DNA of 64,000 bases from Dolomedes plantarius (GCA_907164885.2 OU015490.1:233342832-233406831), one strand, 5' to 3'. Shown: positions 11,671-23,035, numbered from the stretch's first letter. Numbers and translations: made by a program. The notes: a model not told the origin generated them from the letters alone.

Positions 11671-11931
11671 ATGAGCACAATGTTTGTTTCGAATTTCATT
11701 TTGCTTTTCTGTTTTATTTGTATCACACAATGTGCTGAGTGCATCAATTCTGGCAATGAGCTGTATTTAATAAGGGGGGTGCGCTACGATGAATTATCAA
11801 TTATCCATGCCGATGAATCCACTGGTGCGCACTGCAAACCGGAAATCATGGATAAACCAATAAATATAGTTTGGTGTACCGATAAAATTATATGTTTAGA
11901 AATTTTAAGAACAGTGTATATGGAGATTTAA
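11671..11931 (+). CDS. Candidate small secreted Cys-containing protein, unrecognised
   Basis: An 86-codon ATG frame. Its N-terminus looks like a signal peptide: a hydrophobic stretch MFVSNFILLFCFICITQC at residues 4-21, with possible cleavage after the Cys-Ala that follows. The mature part of about 60 residues would hold four or five Cys (AEC, HCK, VWC, IIC) and acidic patches. No homologue is recognised. There is no clear promoter or splice site, and longer frames lie antisense to part of it. In DNA this AT-rich an 86-codon frame with a hydrophobic start can arise by chance, so this is a tentative call. Confidence 0.22.
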   Translation: MSTMFVSNFILLFCFICITQCAECINSGNELYLIRGVRYDELSIIHADESTGAHCKPEIMDKPINIVWCTDKIICLEILRTVYMEI

Positions 11932-12574
11932 ATAGAATTTATGTATAAAAAATAATGACACTGATAAAGGTTTTCAGTTTTTTCTCTTTTTTTTCTATCT
12001 TTCATAGGAACTTAGGTACCTCAATTTATTTCTGTGGCGTTATGGCAGATGTTGAACTGTCCGAAAAATTCAATTTTATGTTTTAAATTGATATGTCACA
12101 CTTAAAATTGTTTCTTTAATGTGGCAAAATATGGTAGTAGAATTATGAAATAATGTAAGTTATTCATAATGGCAAATTCTGTTATGTATAAACAGGTAAT
12201 ACTTGGTCCCTAATTGAATATTTTTGTCCCTAATTCAAAATTTTCATTGAAGACCAGCCATGTGCTTGAGGTTGATTATGAGTATTAACTAAAGAACACT
12301 TGGATCGAATAAATTAAATGAACGATTTTGTTTCACAACAAAAGTTACTTTTTCAGTTTGCCGAAAACAGGAAAAAATGACATATCAACATCTGCCATAA
12401 TGCCACAGATTTATTCCTTATCTGTAATGTCGTTTGCTTTTTAAATTTTCATAATTGCTTTCTTTTGCTGAAAATGTTTAGAGAATCATTCAAAAATTGC
12501 TCATAAAATACTAAATAATAGATCTCAAAGTTGCACTATATAAAAACTTCTTAGTTTTGATAGTGTAAGAAGTA
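11932..12574. other. Intergenic, no gene seen
   Basis: AT-rich with no supported feature. ATGGCAGATGTTGA at about 12040 recurs inverted as TCAACATCTGCCAT at about 12387, giving a wide, weak inverted repeat of unknown meaning. Confidence 0.4.
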
Positions 12575-12815
12575 TCACATTAAAATATTAAAAATTAGCA
12601 CTGAATAAATAATTTTTTCACGAAAGGAATATAAAAATCTTGGATTGCCAAGAATTTATAATATACTTCTGTTAATCATAACTAGATATGTATCCAGATA
12701 TCCATCGTATTAATTAAAACTGCTTTAAAAGGAAGCCTTTTCACTAGAGTAAATGCAGAGGACTGTATTAAAAATATGCTTAATACGAAGTGTCCATTCT
12801 TCATGAAGTCCGATA
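12575..12815 (+). repeat. Old duplicate of the block upstream of the neuropeptide promoter
   Basis: This stretch matches 21110-21345 along its whole length with substitutions and small indels. Shared blocks are ATAAATAATTTTT, AATTAAAACTGCTT and GACTGTATTAAAAATAT. Neither copy is coding. It may be a dispersed repeat or the trace of a segmental duplication. Confidence 0.65.
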
Positions 12816-13181
12816 TCATTCTAAAACTCTTCTACTTTTTTCGAGATGCTTTCATATTATTTGTTTTTTAATTTTAATTCATTTCATTTGTAATGTGTGG
12901 ATAATCAACCCACGTATAACTGAGATTTCGGTGTATTATCTTTTGTAGCATATGTAAGTCATTTTAGCTTTTAACATAGTCAGTAGACCAATGGAAAGCC
13001 CGAATCTTCTGGGTGATAACAAGCTGCCACAATGTGGGCCCGGGTTTGATTCCTACTTAAGGCATGGATGTTCCTTTGTGCTCCTTTCACAGGGAAAAAT
13101 GTTTGTACATCCACTGGGTGTTACCATTTTAAAGTACAAAAAAAAAACGGTATTGTGTATAGCCGAATATCCAAAGAAAAC

Positions 13182-13430
13182 AAATTCAAAATCGGGCTTG
13201 TGGCGGCCCAGTGGTACAGCGCGCTGGTTTGCGGTGCTGAGGGTGCTCAGATCGAATCCTGGCGTCGCGCCACGAACTATGCCTCCGTTCGTGTCGTCCC
13301 TTCATAGGGGGTAATGCTGTCCGCCTATATGGTGCCCCCACAATAAAATGGGCAGTAAAATTGCGGCGTGGTATAGGCGAATGTCTCACGACAAGTGCCT
13401 CCGCATTCGAAAAAAAAAAAATTCAAAATC
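13182..13430 (+). mobile_element. tRNA-derived SINE (family A), plus strand
   Basis: A 225-bp SINE (13194-13418) between perfect 12-bp target duplications AAATTCAAAATC (13182-13193 and 13419-13430). The A box lies in CCCAGTGGTACAGCGCGCTG and the B box in AGATCGAATCC. The body contains CTTCATAGGGGGTAATGC, and the tail is poly(A). Head, body and tail match the minus-strand element at 874-1114. ORFs over this stretch are by-products of the SINE. Confidence 0.9.
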
Positions 13431-14745
13431 AAGGAAAAAAAAGTCAAAGAAAAATATTCTATAAACCTATTCGTAGGTAAAGTTAATTTATTGCATGTCA
13501 AAATTATGTTTATCTATCCAAATAAAATAGTATGTCGTAACGGCTCATCGACGACTGTCTCAGCTAATCTCTGTTCTGTGGATACTTATTTGAGAATAGA
13601 CGGCAGTAAAGCGTTCCAAACTTTCAGACTTGCAGAATTAAAGTCCTGCGAAGGAATACATCTTTTTACCTTCTACGTGTTGGCTAAGTTACCGCATGCG
13701 TGTTGGCCAAGTTTTGCATGTACTTGCTTTTTTCTTACACTTTTGCCCGCTTGATAACAGCATGAAGAAATTGAGGAATTGAATTTGCAAAAAAAGTTAA
13801 AAGAGGTTTTAATTCAATTGCATCTATTTGAAACAAGTAATTGTGATGTACGTACATATAAAAAAAAAAGCTAGTAAAATGTAATTATAACGGGATTCAT
13901 TATAAAAGTTGCCGAAAATTAATGTTGTCCATGCATCTCGCTTTTAGGATGTGATGCCATTGTTCCCTTTTGTTTTCGTTTTCGAAATGCTCAATCGATA
14001 TAACAAGTTCCAAAGAAGCCGTACTTTATTTCTCAACAATTTTTTTCGTCGATATAAAAATGTTTTCAAATGAGAACATTTTAAGGATTTCAAAAAATTT
14101 AAGGATTTAAACAGTGCGCTGAATTATCTTTCTTACTTCGGTTAAAAATGGTATTTTTCTTTAAGTCATTGAAAAACTTTTAAGAGTTATAGAAACTTAG
14201 TTATATTTTATAACAAAGAGAAGTATCTTATGGATTCTGAAAAATTGATTTTATGAAAGATATATTGGAAAAAAAATAGTTTCTCTCTTTCACTTTGGAC
14301 TGAGGTATTTCTTCTCTAATTTCTTTTTTAAAACTTTATCTTTATTGCATAAACCACAATGACAATATTTATTTTTGAAATTCCGCTTAGTGCAAGCATA
14401 TATTGTGGTTTTAGTGGAGAAAATCGTGCTTAAGTATCAAAAATATATTTCTTATTTTTGAATTTATACTCCTCTTGGTATTTAGAGTATAGAATACATA
14501 AAAATTTATTCTTTTGAGATTTTCTATCTTTTGTAAATGAAGAAGGAACATACCGATTATGATAACTAAAATGTGTAATATAATTTCACACAGGTTTTTT
14601 GAACATGAAACAAAAACGTTAAAATTTTCAAGGATAGGTCTTTGAAAGAGGCCAATTCTGAACAGAGAGAACTTGGGGTTTTTCTTATAATGCTAAGGTT
14701 CAATGGATGAAGCAAACACCAAAGAGCGGAAACAAGGATCTTCTG
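13431..14745. other. Intergenic, no gene seen
   Basis: A/T-rich, with homopolymer A runs near 13860. The open frame at 13395-13754 begins inside the SINE tail and has no recognisable domain. No gene called. Confidence 0.45.
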
Positions 14746-14942
14746 TCAAATATAGTTTGCAAGATGATGGCCGAATGGCTTGGGCGCTGGCATTCGGTTC
14801 GGATCCTGTGGGTTCGAGTCCCACTGTTGGCATGGATGTTTGTAGCCGTTCGGAATCGGCTTTAAACTGTAGGTCCAGGTATAATTATCCCTCGTGTAGC
14901 AAAAAGTTGACGGTAGCACTCCAAACCAAATCAAATATAGTT
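14746..14942 (+). mobile_element. tRNA-derived SINE (family B), plus strand
   Basis: A 173-bp SINE (14758-14930) between perfect 12-bp duplications TCAAATATAGTT (14746-14757 and 14931-14942). The head carries an A box (TGGCCGAATGGCTTGGGC) and a B box (GGGTTCGAGTCCC), close to a real tRNA. The tail is CAAAC/CAAAT-like rather than poly(A). The same family occurs on the minus strand at 35005-35176 and as a tail fragment at 22846-22895. Confidence 0.9.
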
Positions 14943-16452
14943 AATTCAGAGGCACTTGTAGAGACATTCGCATTATTTAACTGTTGACTACTTTTTATTT
15001 TGGAGCACCATAATCATAATGTATGTACCTAGTCTTGTATTCATTTATATTTTGTATTTATTAAAATAAATTGTCATAGGCTAGACATAACTTTTACCAT
15101 TTCTTTTGGTACTGTCTTCTCACTGATATTGTACTTTAAATATTTACATTATTCTTGTTTGTTTAGTAAAAGAACAGTTCAACAAAAAGGAATTTTGTAG
15201 AGAGTATAAATTTCTTCATTCTGTAACAAAGAATGGTAAGAATGACATAGAAAAAAATAAGGATTAGAATAAAATAAATGTATGTTTTTAAATAATATCT
15301 TAAAGGGGGTAAACAAAAATACTAATATATTGGAAAAAATAAGGGTACCAGTAGTCACTAGTCCTACAAGGTCCAAAATCTGGTGTTTGCCATTTTTTTT
15401 TTAGTTTATGGGCAAGTGCTTATCATTCAGTTATTTTAGAATTGCTGCTTCTTTACAGGTGTCCTATGAGAATCTTTATTAGATATTAATACATTTAGAC
15501 ATTTAAAATTATTAATTTATTGATTTGTAACGCCTAGTTTAAGTGGAACATAACCTTAGAGTGTTATCAACTGGGTAATCTATATTATGTTAAACATTCA
15601 TTCATCCTCTATTTTAAACACCTCGTATCTAGAAATGTGAAGACATTTTTTTGTATTCAAAATACTGAAAACCCGCAAATTGAGAGATTCTAAAACTAGT
15701 TTCCTAATCATTGATAAGCCTTAATAACTCAGACATTGTAATTTTACACAGCATTTTACGGCTACTGCAACTCTTACGTATAAAATAGACTTCAAAACTG
15801 AATATTATTAATTTATTTTATTAATTTTATAATTAATATTATTAATTCCTAGTATATTATTAGTAATAATATTAAATATTAACATTAGTAATACTATTAT
15901 TTTTACTGATATTTTTTTAATATTATTAATTTCTTTCTTCAACGTAATTTATCCTTTAAAAATTAATATTTTTACACTAATTACTTAAAAAGATTAAAAC
16001 ATTAATACTAATCTTTATTTAATCTTGAATATTAAATAGTTCCAATTTAAATTCCTCGAGAAAATTGCGATACGTTTTATCACTGGCGTAAAATTTATCT
16101 CGCGAGATCACTGATATTGCTGAAAATGGGCTCGTGCTGACGATCCAAGAGAGCAACACTCAGAGAAATCGCAACAATTGATGTATAACAATAAATTGAT
16201 GTATAACAACAATTGATGTATAACAACAAAAACATTTTACATCTGAAATTAAACTTCAAAACTGTTATAAGTCGGATAAGGTACATTTAGATATCTAATT
16301 TGAATTCCTTGTATATTTAGAGTCGATTAATATATTATTCCATTTATCTAGCACTCGCTGTTAGCAATAATTAAATAATGTATGAGCAGTACTGCGTACA
16401 TAAGCTACTTCAATGCAATGAATTTGGTAATTTTGGTCGCTTAATTAAATAT
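14943..16452. other. Very AT-rich intergenic sequence
   Basis: Includes a low-complexity TTAATATTATTA-rich stretch (about 15800-16060) and three tandem ATTGATGTATAACAACA-like units at about 16170-16228. No gene. Confidence 0.5.
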
Positions 16453-16487
16453 CTGGATAATTGAATTTGAACAATTCAATTATCCAG
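16453..16487. repeat. Perfect 15-bp hairpin
   Basis: CTGGATAATTGAATT (16453-16467), a 5-nt loop TGAAC, then the exact reverse complement AATTCAATTATCCAG (16473-16487). It sits at the left edge of the foldback region and may be a remnant of pogo-type ends. Confidence 0.8.
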
Positions 16488-16489
16488 AA

Positions 16490-17630
16490 CAAAATATTTT
16501 TGAATAAATCCTCTTACACTGCCCTACACTGTAGCCTTTAAAATGGAACCTGAGAATAATGCCAATTTAATTGCATTCAAATTTAATGTAAATTCCCTTG
16601 TACTAACTTTGCTATCCAAAAATAGTCTTTTATTTTCGGTAATTCATTTACCTTTATTATAATGATAGGAGAAACATTTAGATTTAAAGCAGTGCTTTAG
16701 TTACACTTTGTATATTGTAAATTATATATTTTATCACTTTATATTAGGAACATTTACAGTATATATGAGTGTGTGTGTGTATATAAATTCTTTCAATATA
16801 AAGTGATAAATTATACACGTTACAAGTGTAAGTAAAACGCTATTAAATTGAAATGTTTCTTCTATCCTTATAATAATGGTAAAGGAATTCAAATAAACGA
16901 AAGTAGAAGATGAATTTCGTATAGCAAAGTCAGTATAACGGAATTTACATTAAATTTGAATATAATTAAATTTGCATTACTATCAATATCCCTTTTCTAA
17001 ATTCCATTATATATGTATGTATGTATGTATATTCATTCAATATAAAATGATTTAACCAAGAAAATTTTCCCGTCCATTAGAATGAGACTCTCTTGCCATC
17101 ACTTCTTTGCTAACTACAAATTGACTCAGTTCCTCACAGGACATGGAAATTTTAAAAGCTATTTGAATAGATTCAAATTGTGTTCGGCGACCCCCTGTGA
17201 TTGCAGCGTTGGTGGCGAGGAAAATGCTGAACATGTTCTGTTTTTGTGTTCGAAGTACCGCAGGGAGAGAAATATTTTTAAATTGGCTCTTAAGGACTTA
17301 AATATTAACTGGCCTCCCAATTTCTCTCTGCTCGTTTCTGGGAAGTGTGCTTTCGGCTTATTTTGTAAATTTATTGTAAATATTTGTAATTCTTCTTAGT
17401 TTCTTTTATTTGTTTTATTTTGTCTGTTTCTTATGTTTTCTTAGTGTTTTATACTTACCTCTGTAAGTCCCGTGTGATACTTTGTGGTACACGGGAATTT
17501 TATGTGTATTTTTTAATTTAAAAAAAAATATATATATAAAATGATAAATTATAAACGGTTACAAGATACAAAGTGTAACTAACACACTTATTTAATTAGG
17601 GCATGCAAGAGGAGTTATTCAAAAATATAA
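16490..17630. mobile_element. Foldback-type element with long inverted arms, split by a LINE
   Basis: The outer ends TATTTTTGAATAAATCCTCT (left, about 16492) and, in reverse complement at about 17626, TATTTTTGAATAACTCCTCT are inverted repeats. Inside, about 16550-16755 (left arm) is matched by the reverse complement of about 16796-16990 over some 190 bp, with a short GT/TA spacer between. A third segment related to the arm end (AAATTATAAACGG and on) resumes after the LINE insertion at 17052-17534. It is a hairpin-forming nonautonomous element, superfamily unknown. Confidence 0.6.
17041..17545 (+). pseudogene. 5'-truncated LINE (R1/Jockey-like) with target duplication
   Basis: The target duplication TATAAAATGAT occurs at 17041-17051 and 17535-17545; the insert 17052-17534 is a 5'-truncated non-LTR retrotransposon. 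From about 17055 to the stop at 17397-17399 it encodes the end of a reverse-transcriptase polyprotein: TQFLTGHGNFKSYLNRF, then a Cys/His cluster C-x-C...EHVLFLC, as seen at the C-terminus of R1/Jockey/I-type elements. A 3' UTR of about 135 bp ends in an A-rich tail. It is too short to be functional. Confidence 0.8.
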
Positions 17631-17641
17631 TATATATATAT

Positions 17642-17893
17642 ATAAGATAAAGTTGAAAGTGAAAAACCAGTATGAGCTCTAAAACTACTTGCAGCCAGGA
17701 ACAAAAAACATGAAAAGATAAGTATGAAATAGGTTTTCAACAGCACCTCTTCATAAGCGGTGCCGATACTGTCTAAAAACCAATGGAATGTTACTGATTA
17801 GTATGATCTCAACAATAAACATACTTAGACACTGTACAATCCATTAGAATCAGAAGAATTGAAAAAATAGTTACTAAATCAAAGAACTCCAAG
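17642..17893 (+). mobile_element. Single-arm copy of the 37.1-kb foldback element
   Basis: This matches one arm of the palindrome at 37142-37654, sharing CTACTTGCAGCCAG, the AACATGAAAAGA region and TCTAAAA.CAATGGA, and ends near TCAAAGAAC, the palindrome centre of the other copy. So one family exists as a full hairpin and as a half. Confidence 0.7.
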
Positions 17894-18421
17894 CCTGGCG
17901 CTAGACAGAGAGGAAGTTAAGAATAGGAAACCGCAAGAAGACTGACGTCACAATACTTGAAACCATGGATCAAATGGAAACACAGAAGCAGACTTACTAT
18001 GGAGACTGTATTATAGGACAATTAAACCTAAATTAAATTAGTTTTTATTATTACTAAGAGTAATATATTATTTATTATTTAATGCTATTTTTACTTAATA
18101 ATTTAATTATTTAATAATTTTAATTTTTAAAAGTTATTTCACTAATTAATCTTATTATTTTGCATTACTAATTAATTGCAACAGAACAAGCTATTCATTA
18201 AATCTAAAACAACCAATTATGTGCTTGGAAAGACTATCGGGGTAATAATTACGTTTTAGCACAACTAACAAGTCTAAAATAAGCGTATTCCTATTGTCTT
18301 TAGAACAAAGCCTATTTATACGTACTAGCTGATTTACAATAATGTTATTAAAAACAGATTTATGTAAACAAGTTAGGTAATTTATTTACATAAATCTGTA
18401 ACGATATACATACATACATAC

Positions 18422-18497
<76 letters not shown>

Positions 18498-19949
18498 TTC
18501 AGTGAATGTTATTAATCTTTCTCGAAGTTTTTTCATAGTGCTGAACTAAATTCATTGCAGCTTGTTAAACATTGCTGTGCAATATATTGAATTATTTCTA
18601 CTGAATGTAACCATTGTATATCAATCATGAACCCATTGTAAAATAAAACGTCATTTTAACGTATTTTTGACGTTAATCCTGAAGGCACAGGCGGGAAATT
18701 TTAAACTATTTTTATGCAGTATCCTTCAATCACAGATGCAACGCTTATCCGCAGAATTCTTGATTAAATTTATTAACTATTTTAATCCATTAAATACTGA
18801 AACATTTTATTTTCTTGCAACGTATTAGGTATGAGTAAAAAATCAACACTAAATCCTTGTTCTTTGACGAATCAAAATCTTTCAGTGTTCAATTCTTTCA
18901 GTACTCTGTAATTCTCTAGTTATGATGTTTTATTTCTATTCGTGTCTTAATTTTATTTAATATTTTCTTTAAATTTGTATTCATGTCAGTACAATATGAT
19001 AATAATAGTATACTAAATTATTCAAGTTAATTAAATACATAAAATTCATGATTGGAATCATTTTATTATGTATATCCACACCTGTATTTTCATAAGCATT
19101 AAATTAAGAGACTGTAATACAAGAAATTTTGTTCCGAATAAAACCCATTTTTAAAGGAGAAATAAATAATAAAGAATCTGGAATTTTAGATAGATTCTTG
19201 TGTTTTTAAAGAAATCTACATTTTTTAATAAGAATCGATTAAATAAGTTACGACCATGCATGATGACGAACATTTAAGGGAAAAAACACATTTTTCATCT
19301 CAATCTACTAAAAGAAATTATCTGCTCTTATGAATGAAAAATTGGCCCCTTACTTTCCTGAAACATGTAACGTGCACAATCAAGCTTTTAATGAACGAAT
19401 CTCATAGATGTAGTTTACTCAAAATTATGACAAGATATAAAGATCTTAAGTAATATTACATAAATAGCCCACTGGGACAAAAATTTATTTCTGAAGAGAA
19501 TGTACTAGAAAATTGTCATATATATATATATATATATATAATATATATATAATATATATATACATACATACATACATAGTACGCACATTGAAAAATATTT
19601 TACTGTTTTTTTTAATATTAATATAGAAAGAAAGTAAATTAGGATTAATAAAAAAGGGATTACTTAAAAGAACACATGGAAAAGTTCATTATCTATTTTA
19701 ACTAACTTCATACAGCTAATTTTCATAAAAGTACGATGAGATGCGAAAAAAAATTTTATATAAAAATTCACATCGTAGTAAAAAACAAGTTATTTAACAA
19801 AACATGTGTCAATTTGTTTAATTGTCACATAACTGTGATTTGGAATTAATTTCATCCATGTAATTTACAAAAGGAGGCATGGAGGTTTAAACGTATGTGA
19901 AATAATATATAATTAATTAAGTAATGTATTATTTCTATTAAGAAGTTGA
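17894..19949. other. AT-rich intergenic with TA arrays
   Basis: (TA)n arrays lie at 18423-18495 and 19519-19560, the second followed by CATA units to 19578. Nothing else can be supported; no open frame of note. Confidence 0.5.
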
Positions 19950-21060
19950 AAAATAAACGAATTTCTGATAATGATTATGCTTATAGTTTACTTTGAAAAT
20001 ATGTTAAGATATGCAAATGTAAAATAAAACCATAGAAATCATTACGAAAAGGGATCTCTAAAGTATGCATATAGAAAAACAATAAAGAATACTGTTAACT
20101 TACCAAGCTTTTTAATTTTTCAAAATCATAATATTTCTCCAACTGTTTTTAATTGTTCTCATACATTTCTAATTTCCAAGGTTAATGAAGTACCTAATTG
20201 TTTTTCTATATCTGCAATCCCTTTCTGTCATTATAATTCCAATTCTTATTAGTATCCTCCAAAGAAAATTTATTTATGCAGTTTTTTTTATAAAGACAAA
20301 ACTTCAATAAATGCTTATAAAATTCATACAATGGGAAATTAATGAATATTTATCTTCAATTGTCATTATATTTATTAGTAACCTGAAAAGTGTAACGGGA
20401 TATGAAGATGTAAAATAAAATCTAATAAATCAAATCTCAATGTAGTACAAAGGCATCACTTAAGTATACACGTTAAAAAATGCATTTTCTTTAGAATTAA
20501 TTTACTACATGCATTTGAATTGTTCTTAAATCCTCACATTATTTCAACTTTTTAATTTTTATTACAGGCTTTTACTTTTTAAAACAGTTAAGGTATCTGC
20601 AAATTTACTTCTCTTTTATTTTTAATCTCTTTTTTTTATACATCCCTTTATTTTTTATCATGCTATTAAGACTAAAAATGCTTATAAAATCTATGAGTTC
20701 AAAGTAAATGAATATATTTTTTAAATTATCATTATGCTTATAGTTGAACGGGAAACGAGAAGATTTAAAAATAAATCAATTAAATCACTAATTATTAAAA
20801 ATATATTTAAGTATACAAACTGAAGAAAAGATTAATATTCTTTATTGTAAACTTACCATGCTTTTTAATTGTTCCTGTCTTCGCATTTTCCTCGCTTCAA
20901 CGTTTTGATATTTTTTACATCTTTCTGTCTTTCACAGCAATTTAAATATCTCGAAAGTTATTTATCCTATATATGTTATCTGTTTCGCATTTTATATTCC
21001 CATTTTCGTTCTCTATCAAGTCAATAAATAATTTTTTTTTATAAAATACGTAATTATGGA
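19950..21060 (+). repeat. Degenerate tandem repeat, unit about 365-390 bp, three copies
   Basis: Units begin near 19972, 20361 and 20726, each with TCATTAT.CTTATAG-like, ATATG.AGATGTAAAATAAA-like and CTTACCA.GCTTTTTAATT landmarks. The copies are strongly diverged. No coding potential. Confidence 0.6.
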
Positions 21061-21109
21061 TCAGAAATTGATTATTTTGGGAAACTCACAGTGACGATCA
21101 TGTAAGATG

Positions 21110-21345
21110 TATTAAATTAAAATATTAGAAATATCACTGGATAAATAATTTTTCTATGAAAAGAAAACTAAAATTAGGATTCCCAGGTACCTATATAATA
21201 CTTTTGTTCATAACGAAACATCAACAAAGATATACATTGAACTAATTAAAACTGCTTAAAAAAGGTAGTCTTTTCCCAAGAGTAAAAGCCGATGACTGTA
21301 TTAAAAATATTTTGCACACAATGTGCCCATTCCTCGCGGCGAAGC
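21110..21345 (+). repeat. Diverged duplicate block upstream of the neuropeptide promoter
   Basis: Partner of 12575-12815 in the same orientation. It ends about 350 bp before the inferred transcription start of the neuropeptide gene. It could be a dispersed repeat that happens to lie there, or part of the upstream region of a once-duplicated locus. Confidence 0.6.
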
Positions 21346-21666
21346 ACTTGCTTGTGTGATTTCACGGAACAGAGTAAAAGTAATTATTCAGCCTCATAGT
21401 ATTTATAGGGTAATAATTGACAAGTATGAGCCCGAAGCAGAACAATCTGTAATCCAACGCAATAGCTTACCATTGAGGCTACTATGGCAGTAATCCCTGC
21501 AAGATCCCAGGCGCCCACTGTGAGATATTTATAATGATTAAGAGTATCCCTCAGCGGCACTTTTTTTAGACCTTTTTCATTGATGAATGGTACTTACGTG
21601 TCCAGTATACAACGATCAAAGCCTCAACGTCGTGACAGGCGTGATTCTTGGCGTGTAACCATCTCC

Positions 21667-21700
21667 TTTAAAAGCCGGGAACAGCTTCTTCGAAGTCAGT
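21667..21700 (+). promoter_or_regulatory. Core promoter (TATA-like box plus initiator) of the neuropeptide gene
   Basis: TTTAAAAG at 21667-21674 is followed by TCAGT at 21696-21700, the arthropod initiator consensus. With the initiator A (21698) as +1, the TATA-like box begins at -31, the canonical spacing. The inferred 5' UTR runs 21698-21782 (85 nt) to the first ATG. The surrounding 21350-21780 is GC-richer than the flanking DNA and has no repeats. Confidence 0.55.
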
Positions 21701-21782
21701 ACATCTCAAGCCTTCGGGCACAGCTGATCACTACTTGGAGTTCCAGAAGTCAGGTTTAAAGTGGTAAAAAACCCTAGGAGAG

Positions 21783-21882
21783 ATGGTGCGTTTACTCCAG
21801 CATTCAGCTGGACCCGGATGTCATAGTAGAAGAAAGATGATTGGTGCATTCCTGTGGTTCCTCTTCTCTGGACTTTCTGGAG
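21783..21882 (+). CDS. Neuropeptide precursor, exon 1 (signal peptide)
   Basis: An ATG at 21783 opens 33 codons plus one base. A second in-frame ATG at 21837 starts the hydrophobic stretch MIGAFLWFLFSGLSG, a good signal-peptide core preceded by SRRK. The exon ends in G|GTAATG, a usable 5' splice site that leaves one codon base (phase 1). The acceptor at 27899-27900 needs one incoming base, so joining makes a GAT (Asp) codon and keeps the frame into IFSTTVYAS. Promoter motifs lie 85-115 bp upstream. This supplies the secretion signal that the large downstream frame lacks. Which Met is used is unsure; the total precursor would be 988 or 970 residues. The link is inferred, not proven by a transcript. 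Confidence 0.6.
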
Positions 21883-22246
21883 GTAATGACCAAGTATTTT
21901 ACTATTTAAAAGTAGCTATTTCATTTTATGAATAGTACAGTTTATGTGTCTAAGATGAAGAAAATAGTCTTTGGTTTAGTTTACGATTTTGAAAAATGAG
22001 AGCAATATTTTTTAATGTAGAATAAAGTGACAAAATTTTAGCATTAATTTACTGAGCATTATCCTATGGTTACATGTAAACATGTGAATATAACTCATTT
22101 TGAAATCATGTTGTACTGAATAATTAATTACATAGCATAAATCAGTTTACCAAATCGATACTAGATTTTGAAATCATTTGAATTTTACTCCAATCTTTCT
22201 TACATGTGGACCTACGACTTAAATATTGGAAAAAATAGGAAAAAAA

Positions 22247-22315
22247 CCGTGACCTCTGGACTTCGAAGGCAGCACTCAAGCCCTTGATCATTCCGGCATT
22301 AGAGGAAATTTCATC
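22247..22315 (-). repeat. tRNA-like SINE head, minus strand
   Basis: In reverse complement it reads a tRNA-like head with GATCAAGGGCTTGAGTGCTG and TTCGAAGTCCAGAGGTCACG. It shares the phrase TCGA.GTCCAGAGGT with the plus-strand fragment at 25960-26060, so both belong to one SINE family. Confidence 0.5.
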
Positions 22316-22540
22316 TTCAGAATATGATCTCGTTTATTCCACCTTGCTTTCCCTTTGTGGTAAACAAACAAGAAGGTGATTTCCCCACTCCAGTGACACA
22401 TGTTGTTGTGTTTGTAGAATAACTGAAAAGTGAAAGTGATAATCACACTTAAATTTTAATTATTTTTTCCCCTTGTCTAATATATTTCGCCCTCTCTGTA
22501 TGCAAATTTTCCTCTCACGATATAGGCTTGAAAAGATTGC

Positions 22541-22615
22541 CTATCACGGAATCAAATTTACGGCCACTGAAATTCGGATCCTGTGTCCTAATTATTAGAC
22601 CACACTGGTATAAAC
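22541..22615 (-). repeat. tRNA-like SINE head, minus strand
   Basis: In reverse complement it reads GTGGTCTAATAATTAGGACA (A-box region) and later AATTTGATTCCGTG (B-box-like). The body is not resolved. Confidence 0.45.
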
Positions 22616-22845
22616 CGGAATTTCATTTGAATACTATTCCTTAAAAATTGTTGCTTTAAAAATGTTTTTAACGACAAAATCGAAAGAAAATTTAAGAAAT
22701 CTCTTATGTCACATATCTTTAAATAATAAAACGTAACTACATATATTTCCATATATTTTAATATTTTCGTATGTTAAATGATGACGGTTATTCCCTTAAC
22801 AGACTGCTAGTTTAAGCTAAACGCCGTTACCAGTGTTTCTTACAG

Positions 22846-22895
22846 CTAGTGTAGCAACATATGGCCGTAGCGCTCTAAACCAAACCAAACCTAAC
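22846..22895 (+). repeat. SINE family B tail fragment
   Basis: GTGTAGCAACATATGGCCGT followed by AGCGCTCTAAACC and CAAACC repeats matches the 3' end of the SINE at 14758-14930. The tRNA-like head is missing. Confidence 0.65.
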
Positions 22896-22959
22896 GTACA
22901 GCTAGAAAAGGTTGTCGACTGTATTGTCAGTTTTCAAGCTTGTAGAGAACTTATAATGA

Positions 22960-23035
22960 TCAGAAGGGGCTTGCACCCACGTCTCTTAAACTCGAGACCT
23001 CTGTTCTATGGACTACCAAATGGACTACCCCTGTT
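22960..23035 (-). repeat. tRNA-like SINE head, minus strand
   Basis: In reverse complement it contains TTTGGTAGTCCATAGAACAG, GGTCTCGAG and GGGTGCAAGCCCC, in the order of A box, anticodon arm and B box. It is not a functional tRNA as far as can be read. Confidence 0.45.

Noticed and set aside
14758..14840. tRNA gene
   Set aside because: A and B boxes are good, but this is the head of a SINE with body, tail and target duplication. The same holds for the other tRNA-like heads.
14703..14987. Overlapping plus and minus frames
   Set aside because: Fully explained by SINE family B at 14758-14930.
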